DNA from: Hypsibius dujardini
Lineage: Eukaryota > Tardigrada > Eutardigrada > Parachela > Hypsibiidae
Reading direction: 5' to 3'
Assembly (NCBI GenBank): GCA_001579985.1
Contig: LRSR01009678.1
Location: 21,113-85,112 of the forward strand
Length of the DNA stretch: 64,000 nucleotides
In this document: positions 23,733 through 35,534 of the stretch, piece by piece
How the letters are laid out: each line of letters begins with the position of its first letter
How positions within the stretch are numbered: position 1 is the first letter of the stretch
The notes under the pieces: generated by a model
Databases searched by the model: none
What the model was told of the DNA's origin: nothing
The model's input: the letters and a program-made list of their open reading frames with translations, nothing else
Position numbers and translations under genes: made by a program

Positions 23733-26700
23733 AACAAACAGACAGACAGGAACAGACAGATGGACGTTAAGGTAGGCAGGCTGTTAGAAAATACAGTGCG
23801 CGTTTGCGCTCCTTCAAAGTTTGCCCTTTTATGAACCGATACTTTTTTTTTCTCCAGGAATACGAAATATTGTTCGATCCCCTTGTTAAAGCGGAATAAC
23901 GAAACGGCACTGTTGGGTGCGGAGTTACCTACCAGCTCTGCGTCACCTGAAATTGTCGTTCCGAAAGTGGACCCAACTACCGAGTTTTGGGAGTAAGTCC
24001 CTAGGCGTGCGTTTGTCGTGCCACTGTCACTGTACTCTAAATGATGTAACACCACCACTTGTTTCCGCCTCGACTGGCCCTAAACAAACTTTTCTCTTAT
24101 TACCCCTGCGCTGCCCGTAGGCGTCACATCTTGAAGATCTCCAGCGGAATCAACGAAGTGGGTGAGGTGCAGTGGCAGCTTGCCCTGACACTCCTCATGG
24201 TCTGGACGATCTGTTACTTTTGCATCTGGAAGGGAGTCAAGTCATCCGGAAAGGTATAGTCAGAGACCAAGACTAGGCAGTTCTCGAAGGATAGTTTTTT
24301 TAACAGGAACCTCCTGTGTGTGTGCACTGGAGTATATCGATATACAATGTATATTACAAGTGTATCAAATATCTGCGAACTTTTTTTCTCTAACAGGTGG
24401 TCTACTTTACCGCTCTCTTCCCGTACGTCATGCTGATCATCCTGTTCTTTCGGGGCGTGACACTTCCCAATGCCTGGCAGGGTATTGCGTACTACATCAC
24501 GCCGAACTTTGAGAAGCTCGGCGAACCCGGTGTCTGGGTGGGCGCGGTCACACAGGTCTTCTTCTCCTACGCCATTGCGCTAGGGTCGCTGACAGGTAAC
24601 ATCTCACCGACTTATTACGGAATGTAACGTCACCGCCTGTAAGGGTCCATACACCCTGGCTGACTTGAAGAATCTTTTCTCATGCCTGATTTAACGGTTT
24701 CAGCTCTCGGCAGCTACAACAAATTCGACTACAACTGCTACAAGCACAGTCTGGCGTTATGCGCCTGCGACAGTATCACCAGTTTCATCGCGGGATTTGT
24801 CGTGTTTTCGGTGCTGGGCTTCATGGCCGGGGAATTGGGAGTTGATGTGAAGGATGTCGCAGAGGAAGGTAATAACGATAATACACAACTCTACATAGAA
24901 GAGATCGTGCCTGTCTTAGCATGGTGTCGGTACCTGTCTTAGCATGGTGTCGGTACCTGTCTTAGCATGGTGTCGCTTACATTCTGAAAGACAGAGAACC
25001 ATGGCAGTGTGTAGCACTTTCCCTTTCCAGGACCCGGTTTGGCCTTTATCGTCTACCCCAAGGCCGCCGCACAGATGCCGCTGGGAACGCTATGGGCCGC
25101 ACTGTTCTTCGTCATGTTGTTGTTCCTTGGTTTAGACAGTCAGGTAATGGGCGAAGGTCTCTCGAGGTCTTGGTACCAGCTGTGAACGCATTTGGCCACC
25201 GAAGCAGCAGAACAACCGAATCGGTACCAGGCAAACGCGATGGGTTGGATCGCTACATGGGTTGAATCGGTGGGGTGGCGGAGGGCGCCACAAGTGTAAA
25301 TTGAGTGAGTGTCGTTTACAATTTACACTTGTGGCGCCCTCCGCCACCCGACCCATTCAACCCATGTAGCGATTCAACCCATGTAGCGCTTCAACCCATA
25401 GTGTTTGCCTGGTACTAAATGACTTTTTTGTTTCATCCGCCCCGGCAGTTCGTCACAATGGAAGGCTTCTTCACTGCTATCATGGACATCTACCCGCGCA
25501 TCTTCCGCCTGAAATACAGTAAAGAGATCTTCATCTTCGTGATGTGCTTCGTGTGGTATCTCCTCGGACTGACCATGATTACTAATGTTAGTACCATCTT
25601 CTCTGGCGTCCTTTTCTATGGCAAGCTTTATTTGACATTTCCCTTCAGGGTGGGATGTATGTCTTTGAGCTGTTCGACACGTACGCGGCCAGCGGGATGG
25701 CGCTTCTGTGGACGGCTTTCTGGGAATGTGTCTGCATTGGGTGGTTCTACGGCGCGGACCGCTTCTACGACGACATCCAACGGATGATCGGCTATCGCAT
25801 CAATCCCTGGATGAAGTACATGTGGAAGTATGCTGGTCCCATTTTCACGATGGTACGTGAGTAGGAAGATCGTACTGTAGAATCTCGACCCATCCGTGGT
25901 ACTCTTTGAGCCACCCAGTAAATCAAACCCGGCGGGTCTGCTTACCCAATCAATCAATCGACACGTGTAGTCTTGTGGTTCGCACATCTTTGCAATCAAT
26001 CAAAACGGTCGCTTTTGACTGTGTGACGACGTAGGCACCACGGATGGGTCCAGATTCTACAGTACTGTAAAGTCCCGACCCATCCGTGGTACTTTTTGGA
26101 CTCCCCAGTAAATTAGACCCGGTAGGCCATACATCTTTGCAATCAATCAAAACAGTCGCTTTTTACTGTGTGACGACGTAGGCACCACGAATGGGTCCAG
26201 ATTCTACAGTAACTCTCGAGCTGGTCCAGCGATGCGAATTGAAAGCAAATAAAATGTACGAGTATAACTGCTATTCCAATCTCCTTTTCAGTCCATTATG
26301 TTGTTCGCCATTGCGAGAAGTCGGCCGTTGACGTACAACCGCGTCTACACTTATCCGGAGTGGGCACAAGCCTCCGGCTGGCTGCTGGCCTTGTCCTCGA
26401 TGATCAGTGTACCTGCGTACGCCATCTACCGGATAAGTCGGGAATCGGGATCTGTCAAGGAGGTCCGTGATCACATATTGTATCATAATCTCCCGATCGC
26501 AAGGGACAGTTAAGCTCCACCCCCTCCAGTCATCTGTGACTGTTCAATCGGATTCACTGTGTCGTGATTGGTTGAAATTTAAGAACAACTTCAGAGCGAT
26601 TGATTGATTGGTTAAGCGGAATTTCTTGACACACGCATTGGACCAGTTGATTGATTGATTGTAGATAAACAATAGCAAACGGTGATGAACAGATAAGATC

Positions 26701-26915
26701 CGGGGTGGATCAAATTAACTGGTAATGCAAAAACGTGTCGCTTGAGATCGGGAGATTAGGAGGTGGTATTTTTAACTTGGAGTCTAATTTTTCTATTTTT
26801 TCAGAGATTTCGCCAGGCGATCAGGCCGGCGATCGAAGAACGTCCGGAGGCTATTGCCATGAAGGAAAAGGAGGCATTGCTGAAGCCAGAAACCACAAAT
26901 GGCGGAAGTAGATAA
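21267..26915 (+). CDS. SLC6 Na+/Cl--dependent transporter, creatine/taurine/GABA branch
   Basis: Plasma-membrane secondary transporter with 12 helices and the LeuT fold. Twelve exons: 21267-21561, 23119-23250, 23427-23571, 23858-23992, 24121-24253, 24397-24595, 24704-24868, 25031-25143, 25449-25586, 25649-25852, 26292-26462 and 26805-26915. All join in phase to 646 residues. TM1 has [10 protein letters not shown] (82-91) and no Asp at the monoamine position. The EL2 cysteine pair is 187/196, next to an NET sequon. Also visible are [27 protein letters not shown], the Na2-site LGLDSQ (434-439), [10 protein letters not shown] and [15 protein letters not shown]. Similarity is highest to creatine/taurine/GABA carriers. 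The substrate is not determined. Asp369 replaces the usual Na1-site Asn. The exon 11 donor (GTCCGT) is weak; reading through it would add about 17 residues and a stop. The start is the ATG at 21267, since the open frame upstream has no ATG. Confidence 0.94.
22146..22405. repeat. (GACA)n array in SLC6 intron 1
   Basis: GACA, GGCA and GTCA/ACAC units. A roughly 110-base segment (GGCAGGCAGACAGTCAAACAGACAGACAGTC...) is duplicated near 22230 and 22340. Confidence 0.95.
23690..23770. repeat. (GACA)n array in SLC6 intron 3
   Basis: GACA with AAACAGACA variants, about 90 bases upstream of the exon 4 acceptor. The intron is only 286 bases, so the array makes up over a quarter of it. Confidence 0.94.
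24910..24975. repeat. 23-bp tandem repeat, about 2.9 copies
   Basis: The unit CTGTCTTAGCATGGTGTCGG-TAC is repeated with exact identity in the first two copies and a truncated third. It lies in SLC6 intron 7. Confidence 0.93.
25225..25414. mobile_element. Foldback MITE family C
   Basis: The left arm starts TACCAGGCAAACGCGATGGG and the right arm ends GTTTGCCTGGTA. The centre pairs GGGCGCCACAAGTGTAAATT with its reverse complement. The right arm carries an extra copy of a CAACCCATGTAGCG unit (two or three in a row), so the arms differ in length. It occupies most of SLC6 intron 8. Confidence 0.87.
25873..26064. mobile_element. MITE family D, copy 1
   Basis: Terminal inverted repeats: TACTGTAGAATCTCGACCCA at the left and TGGGTCCAGATTCTACAGTA at the right. 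The inside holds AATCAATCAAAACGGTCGC and TGTGTGACGACGTAGGCACC. In SLC6 intron 10, directly joined to copy 2. Confidence 0.87.
26062..26211. mobile_element. MITE family D, copy 2
   Basis: Same family and orientation as copy 1, sharing the ACAGTACTGTA junction at 26060. It is shorter by about 45 bases because an internal segment around CAATCAATCGACACGTG is missing. Ends in ATTCTACAGTA. Confidence 0.85.
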
Positions 26916-27026
26916 ATTAAGCGGATCATGTTGTTAGTAATCTTCCCTTCGCGTGTCGTATGCAAAAGTGTGAAAATTCAACGTAAACTCGATATTTTAT
27001 ATTGGTTCTAGATTGCGCGGAACTGC

Positions 27027-27164
27027 TACTGTACTGTCTCGATCATTTGGTGCTGCGTTTTGGACCCACCCGTACATTATGACTGCACACACTGTGTTTC
27101 ACTGCAGTCATAGTATACGGTGGATCTAAAAACGCAGCACCAAATGATCGAGACAGTACAGTAC
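27027..27164. mobile_element. Foldback MITE family E
   Basis: About 138-bp palindromic element. The left arm is TACTGTACTGTCTCGATCAT followed by TTGGTGCTGCGTTTT, and the right arm is its reverse complement with one extra base. Its inner arms (GACTGCA...TGCAGTC) also pair. It lies about 110 bases past the SLC6 stop codon, possibly in the 3' UTR. Confidence 0.88.
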
Positions 27165-27683
27165 ATGTAGTACTCTTACTGACTGCTGATACTATTTCGG
27201 ATTTATAAGTTGCGTTGGTCGGGAATAATATTCTCCTTCTGGGTGGGTCTGCACAGTGAACTCACACCTCATACTGCACTAGACAATTTATTTGAGCACC
27301 ACACCAATGCATTAGTTAATCATTTTCATTATTTCTTTATTCATTCGAACGGTTCTTTAAACTCCAAAATATCCGTTGTGGTTCGGATACAACATGGGAA
27401 GCCCGCGAACAGACGAAGCGAATTTCAATCCACAGTACCTGTTTATAGTTGTCCTGACGCCGGGGTTTCTTATCTCTCTACTCAATGGACTACGATCCTG
27501 AAGGACGCGTGCGGTCCTGATGGGAGTAAAAGGGTGAATCGGGTGAGGGTCACTCCGAGCATTATCTCCCAAGCGGCAAAGTTTTCTGATGACAAAATGA
27601 TCAGAGGTGCCGGTGGTGATGTGCTACAATTGGATGAAGTAGGCTACTCCTTGCCAGACACTGTACTGTTGTAGGTATGAGGT

Positions 27684-28013
27684 AAGGGCACGGGAATGGG
27701 CCATTTGACTTTCCCGTACCCTGGAATGGGCCACCCTGGAATCCGAACTTCCACACAGGTTTTGGCTATCACCAAGCTCCTAAGCGACAGAGAATAATCG
27801 ATAACCCGGTGGAACGCGTATCAGATATGAAAAAAATTGTGGGAGCATGTTTAAAAAACCAAATGATTGGACAGTTGGAAAAAGGTCATTATAGAGGACG
27901 CTGACTATGCAGTGACTCATCTGTTTTCGATTAGTGTGCAACAGAGCGCCCCCTCCCGCCCGGTGGCCTATTCCAGGGTACGTAAATTCAAGTGACCCCA
28001 TTCCAGTGCCCTT
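27684..28013. mobile_element. About 330-bp element F with long terminal inverted repeats
   Basis: Left end AAGGGCACGGGAATGGGCCA; right end CCCCATTCCAGTGCCCTT. The roughly 50-base ends match at most positions and include CGTACCCTGGAATGGGCCAC against its reverse complement. The 230 bases between them are unique with no coding signal. Other copies are not visible in the window. Confidence 0.75.
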
Positions 28014-28414
28014 CCCTCATATTAGTATGCTTTTGCAGCACACGTCGGGAGGTGCTATCATGCTAGAACCAGTACGAGTACAAAACATAGGGAATATTGA
28101 GCGATTTTCAGGGTGGCACAAAATGAACTAGGATAACATGGCATTCCTCCTAGGTAGCGGTTGTCCTAGCCCTTCATCGTTAGTCTTAGATAGAGTAGTG
28201 AAATCCCATGCATATCTTGCAACGACGAAGATCCACATTGCGCTGCTGCGACACAATGTTCCATCGGGTTGGCCCGATCTGGAGGTATAACCCATGGTTA
28301 TACTGTAACCGTTATGGATATACCATTGTCCCTAAGTTTACTGCTCTGCTCACTGTTTAACCGGTCTCACGCTCACATCGTACTGCTACGTCGTGCATCG
28401 TAATTCCAACCCAG

Positions 28415-28658
28415 CGTTAAATCCTTATTCCGCTACATGGATATGGTGTGCGATGAAGATCCCTCACTGGTAAACTTGAGCGACATGGCTGTCAAGGACG
28501 TGCGGAAAGCGGTGGCCGGTCGTTACGAGGCGTTGGAGGACCCTCTCTATGATCTGCCCATAACAGCGCTAATTCAAAGGACAATTTGTCTGATGGATCT
28601 GGAGCAGCGATGCACCGCAGCATGGCGTGATCTGCTTCAGCCGGACCACAAGCCATGA
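28415..28658 (+). CDS. Possible SOCS-box terminal exon
   Basis: An acceptor-like ATTCCAACCCAG leads into an open frame to the TGA at 28656-28658. The frame contains ATG at 28437, giving 73 residues. The segment PSLVNLSDMAVKDVRKAV followed about 10 residues later by YDLPITALIQRTICL follows the SOCS-box pattern (SLxxLxRxxIRxxL then LPLPxxLxxYL) that recruits elongin B/C in ASB and SOCS proteins. Codons are GC-rich and coding-like. I could not find the preceding exons with ankyrin or SH2 repeats. An upstream open segment (28171-28286) is out of phase with a simple join. It may be a degenerate gene end. Confidence 0.32.
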
Positions 28659-28754
28659 GGTTTTAGCATGACTGACTTGACATCGATGACCAATGTGCTG
28701 GTGTACTCCACTTACCGGGATCTCAAGGGTCTCCGTAAAGCGAGAACCTGTGTG

Positions 28755-28957
28755 TTTTACTAATGAGCCTCGACATCGACGAAATAAATATTGGTGCATG
28801 GGGGGTATACACGTTTTTAGACTGACAGGGCGTTCTGTGCGGACAAAGGCCGGAGCGACACTCTCTTCGATCGACTGAATCTTTAAAAACGAATTTTTCT
28901 GATAAAGCGTACAGTCTCCAATGAACAGAAAAGCCACGTAAAAGTCAGTCGTTACAA
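28755..28957 (-). mobile_element. Dispersed repeat G, copy 1
   Basis: About 200 bases matching 62122-62322 in inverted orientation with few differences. It spans TTACTAATGAGCCTCGACAT to AAAAGTCAGTCGTTACAA. Read on the minus strand, both copies keep one frame open for about 50 codons (FLFIGDCTLYQKNSF...), then differ by a one-base indel in a G/C run. Both copies are flanked on the same side by a tetranucleotide array. It may be the end of a larger transposon. Confidence 0.8.
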
Positions 28958-28961
28958 TTCC

Positions 28962-29022
28962 TAGCTGTCTCTGTCTGTGTCTGTGTGTCTGTCTGTGTGT
29001 CAGTGTGTCTGTTTGTCAGTCA
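28962..29022. repeat. Short TGTC/TGTG array
   Basis: CTGTCTGTGTCTGTG units directly after dispersed repeat G copy 1. Confidence 0.85.
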
Positions 29023-30291
29023 TGGGTGGAGTAATCACATTCGGTGCTCGCATATGATTGGCCAGTGTGGTATAGGGCGCCGGACTACAGTTTATATAAG
29101 CTAATGTTGCCGAAGATGAACGTCTGAATGCTTTAGGGACTGGCTCGGACTGGCTCTTAATAAACGATGAAATCTGTTCGTCCCAGTACTAGTAAGAAAT
29201 ACTTGAACTTAAGGCATCAATTCTGTTTTCGCAAAACAATTGACTGAGCTCCTGGGTCTTTCCACCGATCGCATCAATTGCTAATATGCTATATAATTTC
29301 CGGAAATCAAACAATCAAGCACCTACCACCAAAGAAACCCATGAGTGAGACGATTTATTGACCAAGTGGAGAGTGAGCCGAAATACAGACGTCTTCTCAT
29401 ATAGATAGTTGAATTAGTCAGGAACAAAATTCGCAGTGTTTTTCGCCCGTGAACATGTCGTCGACTTGTTACTACACGTACTATGTACACTGCATTACTT
29501 ACGTCTAGACCAGAAGTCACATGTAGAGAACGACCCATCAAGAACGATGCCCATCGACCGGCCTCCCATTCAATCCACAATGAACACCAGGGATCGTAAG
29601 TCAGCCAATCATCCTAATTTGAAACAAAGTTTGATGCAATTAATGCCCGCTGATCGAGAGATTGAGCAAAGGCCACCCAAGGCTTCTGTTCTACGATCCT
29701 AGAGACAACATCCTTCCCACAAACCCCTTAAGTATCCGTACGAAAAAAAACTGTTAGTCGTGTCCAGTTCATAAATCTTCGGCACGATCGCGGGTGGACA
29801 AAGCCTGTTTGTTCTACAGAAAAAAAATCACCAAGAGAAGAGGGACGCGCGAACGGAGAGTGAAGCAAAGGACTAACTAACGCTAGATATTATGAATAAG
29901 AACGGCTGATGGAGGTGTAGTAGTGATAGGTAGTAGACATTATAGCGACTGACGGCATTATCCGATTGTGCCGGCAGGCTGACGGGAACAGAAAAAAAAA
30001 CTTGACTGGGTTTATCTATCTTCGGTAAACTGAACAGGCGCGGCGGCGGCGGTGTGAAAGAAGAAACAGAAAACTTCGGGCCTACTGCGCAACGCACACA
30101 CAAGTGAGACGCGCGGCGGCAGGCTTGTTTCTTTGATTTTCCACAAGACAAAAAAGGATGGGCAGCCGCGTCGTCACAAAAATCGTCGCGCGCGGATTTT
30201 TCGGCGGTGTTCGAGGATCCACGTCGTCGCCACACAGACACGAATAAAAATCTCCACGTTGAGAGAGGGAGGGCGGGAGAGAGATGGGCCT
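29023..30291. other. Spacer 3' of UBE2D
   Basis: Likely includes the UBE2D 3' UTR (minus strand). An AATAAA on the minus strand near 29350 could be a distal poly(A) signal. I see no other gene or repeat. Confidence 0.4.
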
Positions 30292-31698
<1,407 letters not shown>

Positions 31699-33090
31699 TA
31701 TGAAGGGAGGAGTGAGTCGGCGAGACGCTGGACTGAATGGAAAATCCCAATTAAAATCGGGAAATGTGAAATGTTTTCGCTGGAGAGAAGGTTTTCCAAA
31801 TTTTTTGCTTAAGCAACGACCGAGGCAGAGAGAAAGCAGAGAGTACGACGCAGACTGCAGCAGCGAGCACACACACGCGTTGTATAAGAACGAGTCAGCC
31901 GCTTGCTGTCTGCTGGGTATGAGAGTATGACAGTTCCGAATGCGGCGCAAGCCTGCCGCTTCCCTGTCGCGTAGGCGGAGCGAGACGAATATGGTGAGAT
32001 TTTAACTTCCATTCATTTTTTCGTTCCCTTTGCGATCTTTTTGAGGCTAAATATCGATATGTTTTTTCTTCAGAAAATGAATCGAGAATAAACAAATAAA
32101 CTACTTCGAACTTTCTAGAAGAGCACTAGTAACGTGAGGGCGGCGGACTTTGTTCGGATGACTCGCGCGGTGATCTGCGCGGAATAATGACGTCAAAACA
32201 GCAATGACAAAGCGCTTTGTTGGAGCAACAGTCGTGCACTAGGTGGCGCTCGTGTGGCATTGGTAATTGTCAACCCAGCGAGTTCAGGTCTCGATTAGCC
32301 CGTATCCGGTACGACGATGCCCTTACTATTCCCGTAATTTTACCAAATTTAATTGTTTTTCTTGCATATCTATTGTATAGCATTAATGTCCAGTGTCCAC
32401 TTCCAGGAGCTCTATCTGCTTACTTACCCACCCCTTATACTCCGCCATTCTTTTCGATATCTCACTTTCTCACTTTTCGCATTTCCACGTTTGACCGTAC
32501 ACGCAAATTGACACAGACCAGACAGAATGAGTTGTGAGCAGCCGACCGGAAAACGCCGTTTGAAAATATTTTGATCCTCCTGCGTCGGGCACCAAAAAGG
32601 TGTCTCGCAACGAGAGTATTATAGGATACCGTATAGTGAATGATACTGTGTGTACGCATAATCTACTCTCTCTTCATCATATACTGCACATACACGTGGA
32701 CAACAGAAACCACCGGAAGCTCCAGTTGAGTCGGTTACGGGAACTGTAGACGGCTTTGTTGAATGGTGATGCGCCCCAGCCTGTTGTGCACGATGAGTTT
32801 TCGCAAGAGCGCGTCATGGTACTCATCCGTCTGCACAACACAGCAAAGTCCAAGAGCTGCAATTCAGCCGTTTTGGCATGATCCAAAAGACACCCAGTGA
32901 CGACCGAAGGTGCTGAGCGAATGCAAATCTGAGTACACTGAAGTGGTCTGCTTTCATATATCTCACGGGACTATAGACTACCTTCCGGTCTACCATAAAA
33001 TTCGTGACAACTAACCTTTTTTCTCCTCAGTCGTAAGTTGCTCGTAGAATTTATGCAACACAGGTCTCGGCCTCTTTTCCCCATATCACA
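31699..33090. other. Spacer between UBE2D and SOD (divergent promoters)
   Basis: The two genes are head to head about 1.4 kb apart, so both promoters should lie here. No TATA box in a convincing place and no repeat family seen. A minus-strand frame at 32677-32886 looks unlike any family I know. Confidence 0.4.
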
Positions 33091-34643
33091 ATGGACTGGA
33101 TAACAAGGGTATCCTTTATGCTCGCACTGCTCGTGGCGACTGCGACGAGTCAGACGGTGCAGCAACAGCAGCGACCATCGCTCATGAACTTCCAGTCCGG
33201 TTGGCAGCAATCCGGAAGCAACGCTTGGAACAACAACGGACCTCCGTCTGGTCGAGGCAACAGTCGGAACGCGCCACCCTTCGGCGGCTCCGGTGGTCCC
33301 CCACCCAGAGGGGAGGATGTGCAGAAAGTCCTGGCCAGGTTAACCCAGTCCGCGACCGTTCAGGGTGTCATAATTTTCACCGTCGTTCAAGCGCAACAAG
33401 AAGGACAGGGACCACCGAGTGTTCGGGTCACCGGAAATATCACAGGCCTAGCGCCAAACAGTAAGTACGAGCAATCCGGCCTACACACGTTGCAAAAATC
33501 TTGCGCTGACCGCATTAAAAACTTTAACTCGGAGCTGTGTACCACAGCACTCGTCGAACGAGTGTAATGGCTTAACTCGGTTAGGGCAAGGTTTTTGGCA
33601 CATGTGTATATTCCTATCGCCACCTCTTTTTCCTATACCAATCACTATCCACTTCGCCAATTAATTAGAATAACTTTTAAGTGAACGTACGAGTTCCAAA
33701 ATGTAGTTTAGAATTGATTGGCATGAACAGGAAAATATGTTGGTATCCGTGGGCGGAGCTGGTGACCATTATCTCTCGTGGTATCGGGGACGTGCGGATG
33801 TGGTTTGAAAAATGACTCGTAGCTCCGCCCCCTGTCGGCTACATTGGTTTCTGCTTAGACCAATCGATTCCAAATTAAATTTTAGATCCGACAATGTCAA
33901 GCGAATTTCTACTTTTGTTACTTGGCGAAGCGTAGTGCTACTGACGTTGCTAGTGGCTAGGAATTGGGCAGGAAAGGAAAAGGGTTGCAAGGAATACTGT
34001 AATTGCCGGTACCATAGCCCGGGTTCTTTCGTGCGAAGCCAATTGATCCCCATCCACCACATCTGCTGCAAATCTTTCTCTTAGGTGCGCATGGATTTCA
34101 CATTCATCAGTTCGGGGACGTCGGCAATGGATGCGCCGCGGCTGGACCCCACTTCAATCCCCGCGGAGTGTCGCACGGTGCGCCGACGGATGACGAGAGC
34201 GCTCGTCATGACGGAGACCTCGGAAACGTTTTCGCAAACCGTAGGCATATTCATACCACTAGTGTAGATTAAACCTCAAAATTATACTCTTAAATAGATA
34301 CTCTGCAGTTATTGTTCGTTTGGCGGCAACCGTGAATCGAGTCACCGAACTGTGTGTGATGTTTCAGAAAACGGTGTTGTCAACTTGGATGCTACTTATG
34401 ATTTCCTCCACCTCGGCGGACCAGGTAAGGAAAGGCCGGACCGGATTGAGATTGGGCACACGGCGGTTCGAGGACCATTGATGAGATCAGTCGCTTGTAT
34501 TGTTCGCAGGATCTGTGATTGGGCGATCGGTCGTCGTACACGAAAAAGTGGACGACCTCGGTCAGGGCGGAGCGGCGGACAGCAAGACCACCGGAAACGC
34601 GGGTGCTCGCCTGGCTTGTGGAGTGATCGGAGTAGCGGCGTAA
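33091..34643 (+). CDS. SOD3: Secreted Cu/Zn superoxide dismutase with Q/N/G/P-rich extension
   Basis: Converts superoxide to hydrogen peroxide and oxygen. Exons 33091-33460, 34085-34240, 34368-34424 and 34510-34643 join in phase to 238 residues. Residues 1-20 ([20 protein letters not shown]) are a typical signal peptide, so the enzyme should be secreted. Residues 21-75 are rich in Gln, Asn, Gly and Pro, of low complexity and without a known domain. The SOD domain follows with all ligands: copper His129, His131, His146 and His205; zinc His146, His154, His165 and Asp168. His146 is the bridging residue. The disulfide pair is Cys140/Cys231 and the active-site Arg is 228. NITG is a sequon. The symbol follows the extracellular type; orthology to vertebrate SOD3 is not implied. 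A family A MITE lies 22 bases after the first donor. Confidence 0.94.
33482..33608. mobile_element. Foldback MITE family A, copy 2
   Basis: TACACACGTTGCAAAAATCT at the left and GGTTTTTGGCACATGTGTA at the right, with GCGCTGACCGCATTAAAAAC inside. In SOD intron 1, starting 21 bases past the splice donor. Part of its arm continues the open frame of exon 1, so an unspliced reading would give a false C-terminus. Confidence 0.88.
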
Positions 34644-35534
34644 TACTTGCGACTCTGCAATCACTACACTGTATTTCTTCCTGTTTTTTTCATGCTTTAT
34701 GCTTGTGGTTCATTAAGGAGGATCGATTTGCAAGCAGATACGTCGTGCATGCTAGAAACGAAATCGGTGAAAACTGTTCCTTCTCTGGAGCATAAGTATG
34801 AGTATGAGTAAAAGTATGAGTACAAGTATCATACTACTGCAGTTGTTCTTTGCTACTACATTTACAGGGTCTTTGACTCATCCGGTAAAATGTTTAACAA
34901 ATATTAGCCTGGTCCAATAGTTTGATATGACGCGAGAGTCATGTTTATGCAACGGATTAATGATGTGAAAAACAGCTACGTCACAAGCCCACGCATGGCG
35001 ACATCGAGTGAATCGGACATTCCGAAGTACAGTAAATATAAGCTCCAATCCAAGTGGCAAAGTAAGATGAACATCAGGATAATATTACAAAAATACCGTT
35101 GGTCTTGTAATTGCTGGGCATTGAGTGCTTAATTCTAGTCTTCGATCAAGGCGGACCACGCGAGTAGTGAATTCGACATAGCATGGGAATGAAGTAAATG
35201 AGAATGAATTCTCAACTTCCGTGGTGTTCTTTCCGGCGGATTCGTCACGGTTTATATCCACCTACAGTAACATGCTATATATATACCGGTACATCTGTAA
35301 GGCAAGATTCGATAGCAGGAAGAACTTTATGGTAGCTAGCTTTTCGCTTCGTGACTTCGTGACTATGTCTTAAATGTTAAGTTGTTTAACAAAGTCTCGT
35401 CGAGGTCTCTGGCCACTCCAGAACAAAGCTACACCTACAGTGATCATTCAATCAAATAGCTCCGCCTGAAGCTCCAAATCAACCAATGGAAATTAAACCC
35501 CGCCCTCCCATACTGAACTGTGCACGGCACCCAG
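34644..35534. other. Spacer between SOD and MANF
   Basis: Holds a short decanucleotide-like AAGTATGAGT/GAGTATGAGTAAAAGTATGAG patch near 34793-34833 and a TATATATATACC run near 35276. Two CCAAT boxes fall in its last 60 bases. No gene seen. Confidence 0.5.

Noticed and set aside
26463-26516. Read-through of SLC6 exon 11 to a stop at 26513
   Set aside because: The in-phase exon 12 with a good TTTTTTCAG acceptor gives a normal charged C-terminal tail. Read-through remains possible as an isoform because the donor is weak.
27210-27674. 154-codon plus-strand frame after SLC6
   Set aside because: No family resemblance, no clear start context, and it lies between two transposon insertions. Probably chance.
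33461-33567. Extension of SOD exon 1 to a stop at 33567
   Set aside because: The frame runs past a GTAAGT donor into the family A MITE. The next SOD exons join in phase from 33460, so the extension is intron and transposon.
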